Notes: generated from the sequence alone by a model not told the origin. Positions 1 through 7,552 are shown, numbered from the stretch's first letter. The stretch: 18,552 nucleotides of DNA from Streptomyces viridochromogenes (GCF_001270495.1 NZ_LGUR01000010.1:1-18552); one strand, 5' to 3'. Numbers and translations: made by a program.

Positions 1-310
1 GCGGTGAGGGTGTCGGGGTGGTCGGGGCCCAGCACCCGCAGCACGTCTTCCAGCAGGTCGGCGTACGCGGCAGCGGCACCCGCCGCATCACCCGCATCAC
101 CTCGCCACCAGGCCAGGTCGCTCCGGGCCGCCAGGGTGTGGGGGTGGTCGGGGCCCAGCACCCGCTCGTGGTCGGCGAGCACCTCGGCGTACGCGGCAAT
201 GGCACCCGCCGCATCACCAGCCTCCCCCCGCCACCGGGCCAGGTCGCTGCGGGCAGCGAGGGTGTCAGGGTGGTCAGGTCCAAGAAGTCGGAGGGTGGTG
301 CGAGTCATGT
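1..310 (-). repeat. 126-base tandem repeats encoding TPR units
   Basis: Near-identical units begin at 7, 133 and 259 on the plus strand, exactly 126 bases (42 codons) apart. Each encodes a TPR hairpin with an RVLGPDHPDTL-like segment followed by AARSDLARWRG-like and AGDAAGA-like segments. This is the kinesin-light-chain-like TPR type common in actinobacterial NB-ARC proteins. Similarity at the DNA level allows the array to gain or lose units by recombination, and it continues beyond the left edge. Confidence 0.85.
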
Positions 311-1778
311 GCTGAAAGTGGTCGATGGCGGCTAGGACCTGTCCGCTCAAGCCGAGACTTCGGCCGGAGTGGAAGAGCACGGGGTGCGCGCCGCTGGCCT
401 GATACAAGGCGCCTTCGGCAGTGCCGAGAAGAGCGTTGGTGTTGGCACGGAGGGCTTGCGCGAAGGTCGTGTCGCGTTCGATGGCGGGCCAGGCGGCGGT
501 GAGGGCGTCGGCGGCGGTGCGGGCAACCGCGTCGTGGTGGTCGGGGGCGAGGGCGTCACGGGTGGCGCGCTGGATGAGCTGGTGGACGCGGACGGCCTGG
601 TGGGGGTCGTCGGGGGTGTGGTCGATGAGGCTGAGCTGGTGCAGGACGCGCAGAGCGCGCACCGCGTCCCGATGGGAAACCGGCCCCGGTTCCGCTGTGG
701 GGCCCTGGCCGGTTCGGGTGCGGTGTTCGGTGAGGTGAGCGAGGGCGGGTTCGCTGGCTAAGACAGCCGTGGGTATGCCGTTGGGGTCGAGCATCGCGGC
801 CAGCTGCAGCATGGGGCCGGCCAGGCCGGCAGGGCGGATCTGGTTGGCGCGTTCGATGGACAGGGACCAGGTGGCGGCCACGGTGACGGTCTGGTCGTCG
901 GGTAGTGCGCCAGGCTCCGGCAGCAAGTCGGCTAGCTTCTCGATCCGGTCGGCCAAGAGCTCTCGGTAGGAGGCGCAGGTCAGGTTCGTGTCGATGATGT
1001 AGTGGGCGGCCTGGGCCAAGGCGAGGGGCAGGTATCCCAGGTCGGCGGCAAGGCCGTTGATCTGGTCGGTCGGCTCGTCGCGGCGGTCGCGCCCGGCGAG
1101 TACGGTGGTGAAGTAAGCGGCGGCTTCCTGGGGGGTGAAAAAACCCACGGTCACCCGGTGCCGGCCTGCTCCGGTCAGGGCGGCCTCGCGGCGACGCGTG
1201 GTGACCAGGGCACGGCCGTGGCGGCTGTCTGGCGGCCACCAGCCGCGCATATCGGCAGGATCCGTGACATCGTCCAGTACGACCAGCCACCGGCAGGGCT
1301 TCTGGCCGGCTTTGGGCTCCAGCCAGGCCAGGAACGCCCGCGCGGACTGCTCGGGCTCACCGGGGTCGGCGGCAAGCAGCTCCACGCCTGCCCGTGCGTA
1401 CCCGGCCATGATGGCCTGGCGGCTGCTCGCGCTGATCCACACCAGTACGTCGACCTCGCCGCTGTCCCAGGCAGTGCGGGCGTAGTCGGCGGCCAGCTGT
1501 GTCTTGCCCACCCCCCCGGTCCCGGTCAGTACCTGGCTGAGCACCGCGGTGCCCCCGCTGTCGACCGCCGCCCGCAACTGGTCGGCGTCGGACCGGTGTT
1601 GGAAGGACAGAGCGCGGGGCGGGATTACGCCGACTTGGTGCGGCCAGGCGGCCGGTGTGCGGGGCGGAGCGTGGTGGTGGACTTGCTCGGCGTAGCCGAC
1701 GGCGATGCTGCCGTGGTCGGCGAAGATGCCGCTGACGTTGTGAGTCGGCGCGGCCGAGGTGGTACCGGGTGCGCTCAG
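1..1778 (-). CDS. NB-ARC/TPR STAND ATPase (NLR-like), 3' end outside window
   Basis: This is a signal-transducing NTPase that should oligomerise on sensing a trigger and activate an effector. The frame is open from about 1949 to base 1. Counting from a CTG at 1778-1776, residues 13-36 are a Gly/His-rich segment containing ADHGSIAVG. GTGGVGKT (86-93) is Walker A, WLVVLDD (164-170) is Walker B, VTTRRR (192-197) is a sensor-like motif, and GYLPLAL near 250 is the GxP motif. The visible C-terminus carries tetratricopeptide repeats with LGPDHPDTL every 42 residues. It follows the small gene at 1775-2248, with which it overlaps or is coupled. No ATG, GTG or TTG occurs in frame before a TTG at residue 68, yet residues 13-67 look coding. 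Either the CTG, placed as CTGA over the upstream stop, is the start, or a missing base has split a fusion. The family call is firm; the start is not. Confidence 0.88.
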   Translation of the reverse strand, partial: MSAPGTTSAAPTHNVSGIFADHGSIAVGYAEQVHHHAPPRTPAAWPHQVGVIPPRALSFQHRSDADQLRAAVDSGGTAVLSQVLTGTGGVGKTQLAADYARTAWDSGEVDVLVWISASSRQAIMAGYARAGVELLAADPGEPEQSARAFLAWLEPKAGQKPCRWLVVLDDVTDPADMRGWWPPDSRHGRALVTTRRREAALTGAGRHRVTVGFFTPQEAAAYFTTVLAGRDRRDEPTDQINGLAADLGYLPLALAQAAHYIIDTNLTCASYRELLADRIEKLADLLPEPGALPDDQTVTVAATWSLSIERANQIRPAGLAGPMLQLAAMLDPNGIPTAVLASEPALAHLTEHRTRTGQGPTAEPGPVSHRDAVRALRVLHQLSLIDHTPDDPHQAVRVHQLIQRATRDALAPDHHDAVARTAADALTAAWPAIERDTTFAQALRANTNALLGTAEGALYQASGAHPVLFHSGRSLGLSGQVLAAIDHFQHMTRTTLRLLGPDHPDTLAARSDLARWRGEAGDAAGAIAAYAEVLADHERVLGPDHPHTLAARSDLAWWRGDAGDAAGAAAAYADLLEDVLRVLGPDHPDTLT

Positions 1779-2248
1779 TCCTGGTGCGAACCCGGCTGGG
1801 GAGGGTTTCCCAACGTCACATTCCCCATGCTCACAGCGGCGGCGGACCCGTGGTCGGCCCGGACGTTCACGTCTCCGCCCACGGCCAGACCACTCTGGCT
1901 GGCCGACACACCGCTGTGGGAGGTCTGTTGGGCCAGCAGGGTGCGCAGCTCATCCGCGACCCGGGTCCGCTGGATGTCCTCCAGACCTTCCAGCACGGCC
2001 TCGATCCGAGCCTGCCACGCTGCCTCCTGACGGATGCGCACCCGCTCCGCATCGGTCGGCTGAGCCGCGTCCAGCTCGCCTGCGGTCTGGTCGAGGCGCT
2101 CCAGCTCGGCGCTCTCGCGCTGCTGACTCCCCCGGCCGAACCAACGGGCCACCTCCTGGCGTACCTCTGTCCATGCGTCTGTGCCTGCGGCCTGCACCAC
2201 CGCAGTGCCTCCTGCCGCGGCCAGCGCAGTCATTGTCTCCGACAGCAT
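1775..2248 (-). CDS. Small helical protein with C-terminal ADHGS motif; candidate Bell/BASS-type effector partner of the NLR
   Basis: This 157-residue protein starts at an ATG preceded by a purine-rich GGGGGAAGGGCGAGG. An in-frame TTG at 2290 would add 14 residues but has poorer context. Residues 1-115 are predicted helical and rich in Ala, Glu and Arg, starting MLSETMTALAAAGGTAVVQA. Around residue 118 it changes to a Ser/Gly/Asn/Val-rich tail containing GGDVNVRADHGSAAAVSMGN. The NB-ARC protein downstream has a matching ADHGSIAV segment near its own N-terminus. In bacterial amyloid-signalling pairs described in the literature, a helical Bell-domain effector carries the motif at its C-terminus and an adjacent NLR carries it at its N-terminus. 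The layout here is the same, but membership in a named BASS family is an inference. It could instead be a regulatory subunit of the ATPase. Confidence 0.8.
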   Translation of the reverse strand: MLSETMTALAAAGGTAVVQAAGTDAWTEVRQEVARWFGRGSQQRESAELERLDQTAGELDAAQPTDAERVRIRQEAAWQARIEAVLEGLEDIQRTRVADELRTLLAQQTSHSGVSASQSGLAVGGDVNVRADHGSAAAVSMGNVTLGNPPQPGSHQD

Positions 2249-2408
2249 CCTCGCCCTTCCCCCTGTGAGATCAGTCCGGAACTGGGGCAACGCACCTACA
2301 CCGGTGCCTTCACCACGTCACCCCATCAGACACGCGCCCCAGTTGTCCCTGGTTCCGCCAAGAGAGCGGCCGTGGCGCGAGGGCCGAGCTCGGTATCTGG
2401 GGCGAGAT

Positions 2409-2591
2409 TCAGCCGGGCTCCATGTCGAGGTTGACCTCGCCGTACGGCACCCCGACATGGAGCCCGATGCCCCGCCGAGGATCACACACGGTCACCAGCA
2501 GGCTGCGTTCCTCGGGAAACCAGCGACAGTTGAATACGAGGGCCCACCGGTATCGCGGGCCGTTGGGGCTCCAGCAGCCGAGCCAGAGGCA
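2409..2591 (-). pseudogene. Orphan reading-frame remnant (hypothetical protein C-terminus)
   Basis: The minus-strand frame ending at the TGA at 2411-2409 reads with protein-like composition: YRWALVFNCRWFPEERSLL, then DPRRGIGLHVGVPYGEVNL and DMEPG. It is bounded upstream by a TAG at 2594-2592 and has no ATG, GTG or TTG before the middle of the frame. A GTG just 3 bases after the tnpC-like stop lies in a different frame and would connect only through an indel. I read it as a decayed or frameshifted small gene once coupled to the recombinase operon. No family is recognised. It could also be chance, since a 14-base inverted repeat lies in the same stretch. Confidence 0.4.
2414..2466. repeat. 14-bp inverted repeat enclosing two smaller palindromes (cloverleaf-like)
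   Basis: CGGGCTCCATGTCG at 2414-2427 is the exact reverse complement of CGACATGGAGCCCG at 2453-2466. The 25-base interior holds an imperfect palindrome, CGAGGTTGACCTCG (2426-2439, a 5-bp stem on a TTGA loop), and a perfect one, GCCGTACGGC (2439-2448). Single-stranded DNA or RNA could therefore fold into a stem with two arms. It lies downstream of the first recombinase trio. A recombination or att site, a single-strand structure, or a transcript-end structure are all possible; none is shown. Confidence 0.6.
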
Positions 2592-2595
2592 CTAG

Positions 2596-3120
2596 TCAGC
2601 CACGCTGGTTCAAGGCTCGGGTCAGATCGCGGTTCGCGGCCCGTGCGGCATCGAGTTCTGCCTGTCGCTCCTCCAGGTTCTGCGTCAGCTCCGCATTGCG
2701 TTGCTTGAGATGTTCGATCGTGGTCTGCAACTCAGCGATGTCCGGCGCGGCCGCGAGGCCGGACTCCCGCCATGCTCGCTCGCCGAGCTGTCGGGAGAGG
2801 TGGTCCTCCAAATGCTTCACGCGGGAGGCCAAGCGGGCCGCACGGGCGTTGGCGTTGGCGAGGTCTGCCTTGAGCGACTCACTGGTGACCACGGGCTCTG
2901 AACCCTGCGGCCGGCCCACGGCTTGGGTGCCTGCCAAGTGCACATCTTGCAGCAGGTCGCGGTGGCGGTAGAGGAAGGTGCGGTCCACGCCGGCCGCGCG
3001 GGCAATGGCCGAGGCAGTCAGCGGGGTACCGTCGCGGACAGCGGTGGCGATGGCATCCTGGACTCGCTGCCGGCGCCGGCCGGTGCTGGCCTGGCGGCCG
3101 TCGTGCATCGGGGTGGTCAC
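2596..3120 (-). CDS. DUF6262/TnpC-like HTH-coiled-coil protein of Tn554-type module
   Basis: This 174-residue protein matches the pattern of the small third protein of Tn554-like transposons (TnpC; DUF6262 in actinobacteria), an accessory factor thought to help recombination or set its orientation. A basic N-terminus (RRRQRV, 15-20) is followed by a helix-turn-helix at about 34-55 (LTASAIARAAGVDRTFLYRH). Heptad-like coiled coil covers about 79-112 and 127-172. The start GTG overlaps the stop of the upstream recombinase as GTGA, so the two are translationally coupled. It looks intact even though its upstream partner is frameshifted. Confidence 0.85.
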   Translation of the reverse strand: MTTPMHDGRQASTGRRRQRVQDAIATAVRDGTPLTASAIARAAGVDRTFLYRHRDLLQDVHLAGTQAVGRPQGSEPVVTSESLKADLANANARAARLASRVKHLEDHLSRQLGERAWRESGLAAAPDIAELQTTIEHLKQRNAELTQNLEERQAELDAARAANRDLTRALNQRG

Positions 3121-5614
3121 GTCGGGATCCTTGTGGGTCGGACGGCGGGCAAAGGCTGACGGACGCGGGGCATGCCGATCATGACGGTGCGGCTGCGGCG
3201 TACGAGGGTGACGGCCTGCTCGATGTGCGCACGGTCCTCGGGGGCGAGGTCGTTGAGGTCGGTCTGGACGCGTTCAATGAGCCAGCGGACGCGGCGGATC
3301 TCTTCCTCGGCAGGCATGGCCTGGGTCCGTGCCCAGTCGTCGGCTTCGAAGGCGGACATGAGGCGTTCGCGGCTGCGGAGCAGGTCGGCGAGATGGGCCT
3401 GGAGGTCGGGGAGGTAGGAGACGTCGGTGGAGAAGTGCTCGCACCCCAGGCAGCGGAAGCGGAGCGGGCAGGCGTGGCCACCGGCGGCCACGTTTGTGGG
3501 TTCGCGGCAGACGCCGTAGGGGGTGGCGACCTCCCCGATCGCACGGCGGACGTGTTCGGAGTCGAGCAGGTTCTTCGCGGTGCGCCAGACCCGTTTGCCA
3601 TGGCGGTCGAACTGCAGGGCGGTGACCCGGTCAACGGCTTCACGGCGGCGTTCTTCGCCTACGCGGTAGTAGCCCTGGGTGGTGGTAATCAGCCGGTGGT
3701 CCATCAGCTCCTTGAGGACGTCGACCGGGACACCGGCGTCGGCGTGCCGCTGGGCGTAGCAGTGCCGGTAGGCGTACGGGAAGATCCGGGTCTTGTCGAA
3801 CGGCACCAGCCGTGTGACGCGGGTGTCTCCTTCGGAGACCACGACCGGCACCAGGAGGTCGGGGAGGGAGCCCACCCAGGCCCGGTGCTGGGCGGAGATG
3901 TCCACGAGCGGCTTGGTGCCCTCCGGGTTGGCCTTGGGGCGCGGAAGCAGTCGCAACCGGGCCGCGGCGTTTGCGGGGTAGCGTTCGCGGACGCGCTGCT
4001 GCTGGCGGCGGATGATCGAGGCCGTCTCCTTGCCGATCGGCAGGCGGCGGCCGAACCGGTAGGCCTTGTGATTGTCGTAGACCAGGACGTCAGAGCCGTC
4101 CGGGTCCTGCTCCAGGCAGTTGAACGGGAGCGTGTTGATCTCGTCCGGACGCCGTCCGTGTCGATGAGCAATTCGGTGGCGACACGCACCTCGATGCTGC
4201 TCATGGCCTCCAACACGTCCAGGTGAGCGCACAGCTCGCGCAGCACCTGCTCCGGCAGGTCGCGGCCGGCCTCGGTGTCCCCGGGCTCGTCGGGCATGTC
4301 CTCCGGCCCGATTGCGAAGTCGGCCGGCATACCCTCCAGCAGCTGCCCGGGCGCGGTGAGACCGAGGGTCCGGAAGCGGAGCAGGACCCTGCGGACGAAC
4401 CGGGTGAAGGCCAGCCGCCTGGATGGGCTGATCTTCCCGGTCGCGGTGAAGTAGCCCATGCGGTTGGTGAAAGCGACGATGTCGCTGCGTCCCCATGCCG
4501 CAGGTACCGTTCCGCGGTCCTGGCGCTGCACACGCAGGCTCTCCGAGAGCATGCCCACGGCCGCGATAATCGCGCGGGCGTGCTGGACCGCGTTCTTGTT
4601 CCGGCGCCGGGGCAGGTCGTCGTAGACCCAGATCTTCATCGCTTCCCGCAGCGGCTCCTGCAGCACGGGTGCGAACGACATGTGGCCGGTGTAGCCGAAG
4701 ACTGCCATGTCCCAGACGTCCTTGACGCGCTCGGCTTCCGGCGTCATGTTCAGCAGACTCAGCGCCCGCTGCCAGGCCCGGATCATCGTGACCTGCTCGC
4801 GGCTGTGCCCGTGACCGGCAGGATCCGTCACCTCCGCCAACTGCTGCACCTGGTAGATGCGCAGCCGGTCATACAGCGGGCGCAGGCACTCCGGCCGGGC
4901 CTTGAAGCCCTCCTGGGTGCGAGCCCATAGTCCGTAGAGGAGCTCGGCGACCAGCCGGTCCGGCAGGCCGCGCAGGCTGACCTCGCGGGTGGTGCAGATC
5001 GCCCGGTCTGTCCGGCGCCAGTGTGCCTCATCGAACCCGGGCGTTGTCCGGGCCTGGTACAGGCGGTTGAGGTGTGCCTTGCAGTACGGGGCTTGGCGGC
5101 CCACGCGGTCCAGGTAGCATGCGGCCACCTCACACGGCCCGAAGGAGGCGTACCCGGTCACTCTCGGGTGGACGAGGAACTCCTCCAAGGTCAAAGCGAT
5201 CAGGCCGGTCTTGGTGTGCTGAGAATGATGGGCCAGGCACAGCTGGCCGGCGACGGTGACGCGGGGCCGCTCGCAACTCCCGACCCTGCACGGGCCTTGG
5301 CCGACCCCGCGGCTGGTCTCCTTCGGCACGAGCAGGAACTCCTCCAGCAGGAGGCCGGTGCGGCGCCACCGCTCAATGCAGCCTGCGCACATCGGCCGCG
5401 TTAGCACCGTGATTGCCAGAGGGCAGCCGGGCACGGGGCAGTCGGGCAGACCGATCACTGGATGCTGCCGCGGCCACGTGATCACCCGCCGCTCCCAGTC
5501 CCACCCCAACAGGGCGAGGAAGTCGTTGTCTAGAGCGCTGAGGATCTCCTCCAGCCGCTCGCCCTCCGCCGGTGCCTCGCTCCTGGACAGGGCTGCGGCG
5601 CTCGTTGCGGTCAC
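3117..5614 (-). pseudogene. TnpB-like large tyrosine recombinase, split by one-base frameshift
   Basis: The GTG start at 5614 has GGAGG 7 bases upstream and lies 14 bases after the stop of the TnpA-like gene. The first frame codes for about 485 residues up to ATELLIDT; the next frame resumes at GRRPDEINTLPFNCLEQ and runs to 3117. Restoring one G (a C on the plus strand, at 4156-4157) gives an uninterrupted 832-residue protein. The N-terminus has three zinc-knuckle units, C59-C64-C76-C79, C109-C114-C126-H129 and C161-C166-C178-H181, all CX4CX11CX2[C/H]. The catalytic domain keeps FPYAYRHCYAQRHADAG and MDHRLITTTQGYYRV (nucleophile Tyr), and the C-terminus has a Cys cluster, CPLRFRCLGCEHF. The break falls exactly in the first catalytic Arg box. 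As sequenced it cannot make a complete recombinase; a base-call error is the main alternative. Confidence 0.87.
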
Positions 5615-5628
5615 CGGCCTGCCTCCGG

Positions 5629-6780
5629 TCAGCTCAGCCCGCGCGGTGATGGCACCCGCAGGACAGCCGCCCGCACACGCTTCGGATCCGGGAACAGGTA
5701 CGGCGCCTGCGAATGCAGGCTCTTCTGCCCGAGCACCGCCTGCACCTCATCCGGAGCGCCTCCGGCGTCGGCGACGTTCGACGCGAACGCCCGGCGCGCC
5801 ATGTGCGCTCCCACCCGCCGGGCTAGGCCGGCCCGGGTACTGAGCCGTTCCAGCAGCTCCCCGATCGCCTCCGGCGACATCGGCTCTCCCAGCGGTTCCC
5901 GGAACAGGTTCACGAGCAGGAAGTCGCTCCCGCCCGATCCGAGCAGGCGGTGGCGCTCCTCGTAGTACAGGTCGAACGCGGACACCACGAGGAAGTCCAG
6001 CGGCGCCACCCAGGCCTGCCGTGACTTCGACCAGGCCCCGTTTACGTTCTCCCGTCGCCGCACATGCACGTGGGCGCCCGGGTAATCGCAGCCCAGCGCC
6101 CGGGAGTCCGGCAACAGATGAACGTCGCTGCGCCGCAGCCCCGCCACCTGACCGCGGCGCAGCCCTCCCCGGCCCACCAGCAGCACGATCAGCCGGTCAC
6201 GCGCGTTGCGGCAGGCGACGAACATCGCCACCAGCTCAGCGTCCTCGGCTCGGTCCACCTGCGTCTCCGGCTCGCGAAGCGAGTGCACTGGCCGCAGCCG
6301 GTGGAACAGGCCGCCGTCCTCGCCCTGTGCCTCCGCCGGAAGGTCCCGGCTGTCGGCGAGCTCGTAGATCTGCCCGAGCACCGACCTGGGCGCCTCCTTA
6401 ACCGAGATCGCGTACGACAGCAGGCCCCGCACCGCAACGAGCACTCGGTTGATCCGGCGCTCGCCCCGCACCGGGACGGCGCCCGGTCCCGGCTGTACCA
6501 CCGGCACCACACTGTCTCGGGGCGCAGGGGTGTACTTCAGCCAGACCATGAATAGGCCGAGGTCCCGGCCCGCCGCCGTCCACTCCCGGCCCGTCGACCG
6601 GCACCAGCGCAGATAGAGCGCGAGGCCACCGGCGTACGCCTTCGTTGTCAGCTCCGCACGGTCCCGGCCGAACCGCAGGTTCCGAAGCCAGCGATCAGCA
6701 ACAGAGACGACCTCCAGGTCGTCATCAAGGACCGTCCAGTACTTCTGCCCAGACGGCATCACCACGGGAAACGCCCGCAT
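5629..6780 (-). CDS. TnpA-like tyrosine recombinase (module 1)
   Basis: This site-specific recombinase of 383 residues is the first gene of a TnpA-TnpB-TnpC-type operon. I chose the second of two adjacent ATGs, which has AGGAG 6 bases upstream; the ATG at 6783 or a GTG at 6828 are alternatives. The N-terminal SAM-like core-binding region is about 30-150. In the catalytic domain GRGGLRRGQVAGL gives the first Arg (about R208), and HMARRAFAS gives the HxxR pair (H326, R329). YLFPD after LGQKSLHSQAP gives the Tyr nucleophile (Y361). The usual third His in LGH is Gln here (Q352), which is tolerated in some family members but could weaken catalysis. The small spacing to the next gene supports one transcript. 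Confidence 0.9.
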   Translation of the reverse strand: MRAFPVVMPSGQKYWTVLDDDLEVVSVADRWLRNLRFGRDRAELTTKAYAGGLALYLRWCRSTGREWTAAGRDLGLFMVWLKYTPAPRDSVVPVVQPGPGAVPVRGERRINRVLVAVRGLLSYAISVKEAPRSVLGQIYELADSRDLPAEAQGEDGGLFHRLRPVHSLREPETQVDRAEDAELVAMFVACRNARDRLIVLLVGRGGLRRGQVAGLRRSDVHLLPDSRALGCDYPGAHVHVRRRENVNGAWSKSRQAWVAPLDFLVVSAFDLYYEERHRLLGSGGSDFLLVNLFREPLGEPMSPEAIGELLERLSTRAGLARRVGAHMARRAFASNVADAGGAPDEVQAVLGQKSLHSQAPYLFPDPKRVRAAVLRVPSPRGLS

Positions 6781-6783
6781 CAT

Positions 6784-7100
6784 CAACTCCTGCCACGAGT
6801 CGTGCAACGACCCGCCGCAGAGCCACACCCCCCGAGAACGAGTCCCAGGAGCTCAACGAACCCACCTCACCCAACGTCACACCACACCCGGTCCACCCAC
6901 AGAGAAAGCGGGCAGCCGCCGCTGCCGTACCGGTGCGTCTTTCGCTGGCTTCTCTGCGCTTCACCCGAGTGAGTGGTGCAAGGTATTCGGTCTGGGAGTG
7001 AACTCTCCGCTCTGTATGGACCTTTGATCCTTTGGGGTTGGCCTCTCGCGACTCGACTGCGCCGCGGCTACTGTCTCCGCAGGAATCTGGGGAGGGGCGT
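6784..7100. promoter_or_regulatory. Divergent intergenic region with operator-like TCAC-N4-GTGA
   Basis: This stretch separates the leftward recombinase operon from the rightward gene at 7101 and should carry promoters for both. No coding sequence is supported in it. TCACCCGAGTGA at 6961-6972 is an inverted repeat with 4-base arms. The surrounding 6948-6990 is repeated in diverged form at 7489-7530. I cannot place -10 or -35 boxes with confidence. Confidence 0.4.
6948..6990 (+). repeat. Imperfect direct repeat, copy A (pairs with 7489-7530)
   Basis: Copy A contains CTTCACCCGAGTGAGTGG and GGTATTCGG; copy B contains CTTCACCTGAATGGGCGG and GGTATTCGG, in the same orientation. About three quarters of positions agree with one gap. 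Both copies are outside coding sequence and flank the single gene between the two recombinase modules. They could be repeated promoter or operator elements, or recombinase target remnants. Confidence 0.5.
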
Positions 7101-7403
7101 GTGGGGGAGACGGCCGCATACGAGGTCTGGCATGGCGACTTGCTGGTCGGTGCGCTCTGGGACGTGAGCATCGATCAACCGTGGATTCTCTGCCGCTTCG
7201 TGCCAGGAGCCGGCTGGGACGAACTTGGTCCGCTCTTCGCTGCTCAGGAGGAGGCGCGCCGCCAGCACTTTCCTGAGCACCTGATCGGGGCGATTGCCGC
7301 CGTGCGCGATCTCGGTGTTGAACTGAGGCCCGTGGCGGGCGGCGAGCCGATTCGCCCTTGGATGATCTATCTCAGTGAGGGGCGGGCCAGCTTTCGGTAC
7401 TGA
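7101..7403 (+). CDS. Hypothetical protein, 100 aa
   Basis: The GTG start at 7101 has GGAGGGG 5-6 bases upstream; an in-frame TTG at 7032 adds residues of poorer composition. The protein is acidic and Trp-rich (YEVWHGDLLVGALWDVSID, FVPGAGWDELGPLF) and ends PWMIYLSEGRASFRY. No signal peptide or membrane segment is visible. I do not recognise a family. It is the only plus-strand gene between two minus-strand recombinase operons, so it may be cargo or a fragment of the host locus left between the insertions. Confidence 0.7.
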   Translation: MGETAAYEVWHGDLLVGALWDVSIDQPWILCRFVPGAGWDELGPLFAAQEEARRQHFPEHLIGAIAAVRDLGVELRPVAGGEPIRPWMIYLSEGRASFRY

Positions 7404-7450
7404 CCCTCGTGGTCATCTCCTGGGTAGGCGTGAAGCGGGGATGCCACGGT

Positions 7451-7477
7451 CAACGGCGGTCGGTGGGTTTGCCGTTG
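7451..7477 (+). terminator. Possible terminator hairpin after the 7101 gene
   Basis: CAACGGC at 7451-7457 pairs with GCCGTTG at 7471-7477 across a 13-base loop, 47 bases after the TGA of the upstream gene. The following bases are modestly T-rich (TGTTTCG). It lies between convergent genes. The stem is short, so the call is tentative. Confidence 0.35.
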
Positions 7478-7488
7478 TGTTTCGTCGC

Positions 7489-7530
7489 GCTTCTGTGCAC
7501 TTCACCTGAATGGGCGGCGAGGGTATTCGG
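7489..7530 (+). repeat. Imperfect direct repeat, copy B (pairs with 6948-6990)
   Basis: See copy A for the alignment. This copy ends 22 bases from the 3' end of the CYTH gene, at the downstream border of the second recombinase operon. The TCAC half-site is kept, but the GTGA half has become ATGG. Confidence 0.45.
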
Positions 7531-7552
7531 GGTGGCGAGGCGGCGCGAGCTG

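Noticed and set aside
369..761. Plus-strand Gly/Val-rich reading frame opposite the NB-ARC gene
   Set aside because: It is the antisense shadow of a clearly coding TPR-STAND frame; composition is low-complexity and no domain is visible.
2596..3120. Reading the HTH-coiled-coil protein as a TetR-type repressor
   Set aside because: The HTH resembles TetR-like ones, but the long coiled coil and GTGA coupling to a TnpB-like recombinase fit DUF6262/TnpC much better.
3225..4226. Long plus-strand reading frame of 333 codons
   Set aside because: It lies antisense to the TnpB-like gene, whose catalytic motifs are certain; the plus frame has no recognisable motif.
4223..4930. Plus-strand reading frame of 235 codons
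   Set aside because: Antisense of the same recombinase; His/Gln/Leu-rich composition typical of a shadow frame in high-GC DNA.
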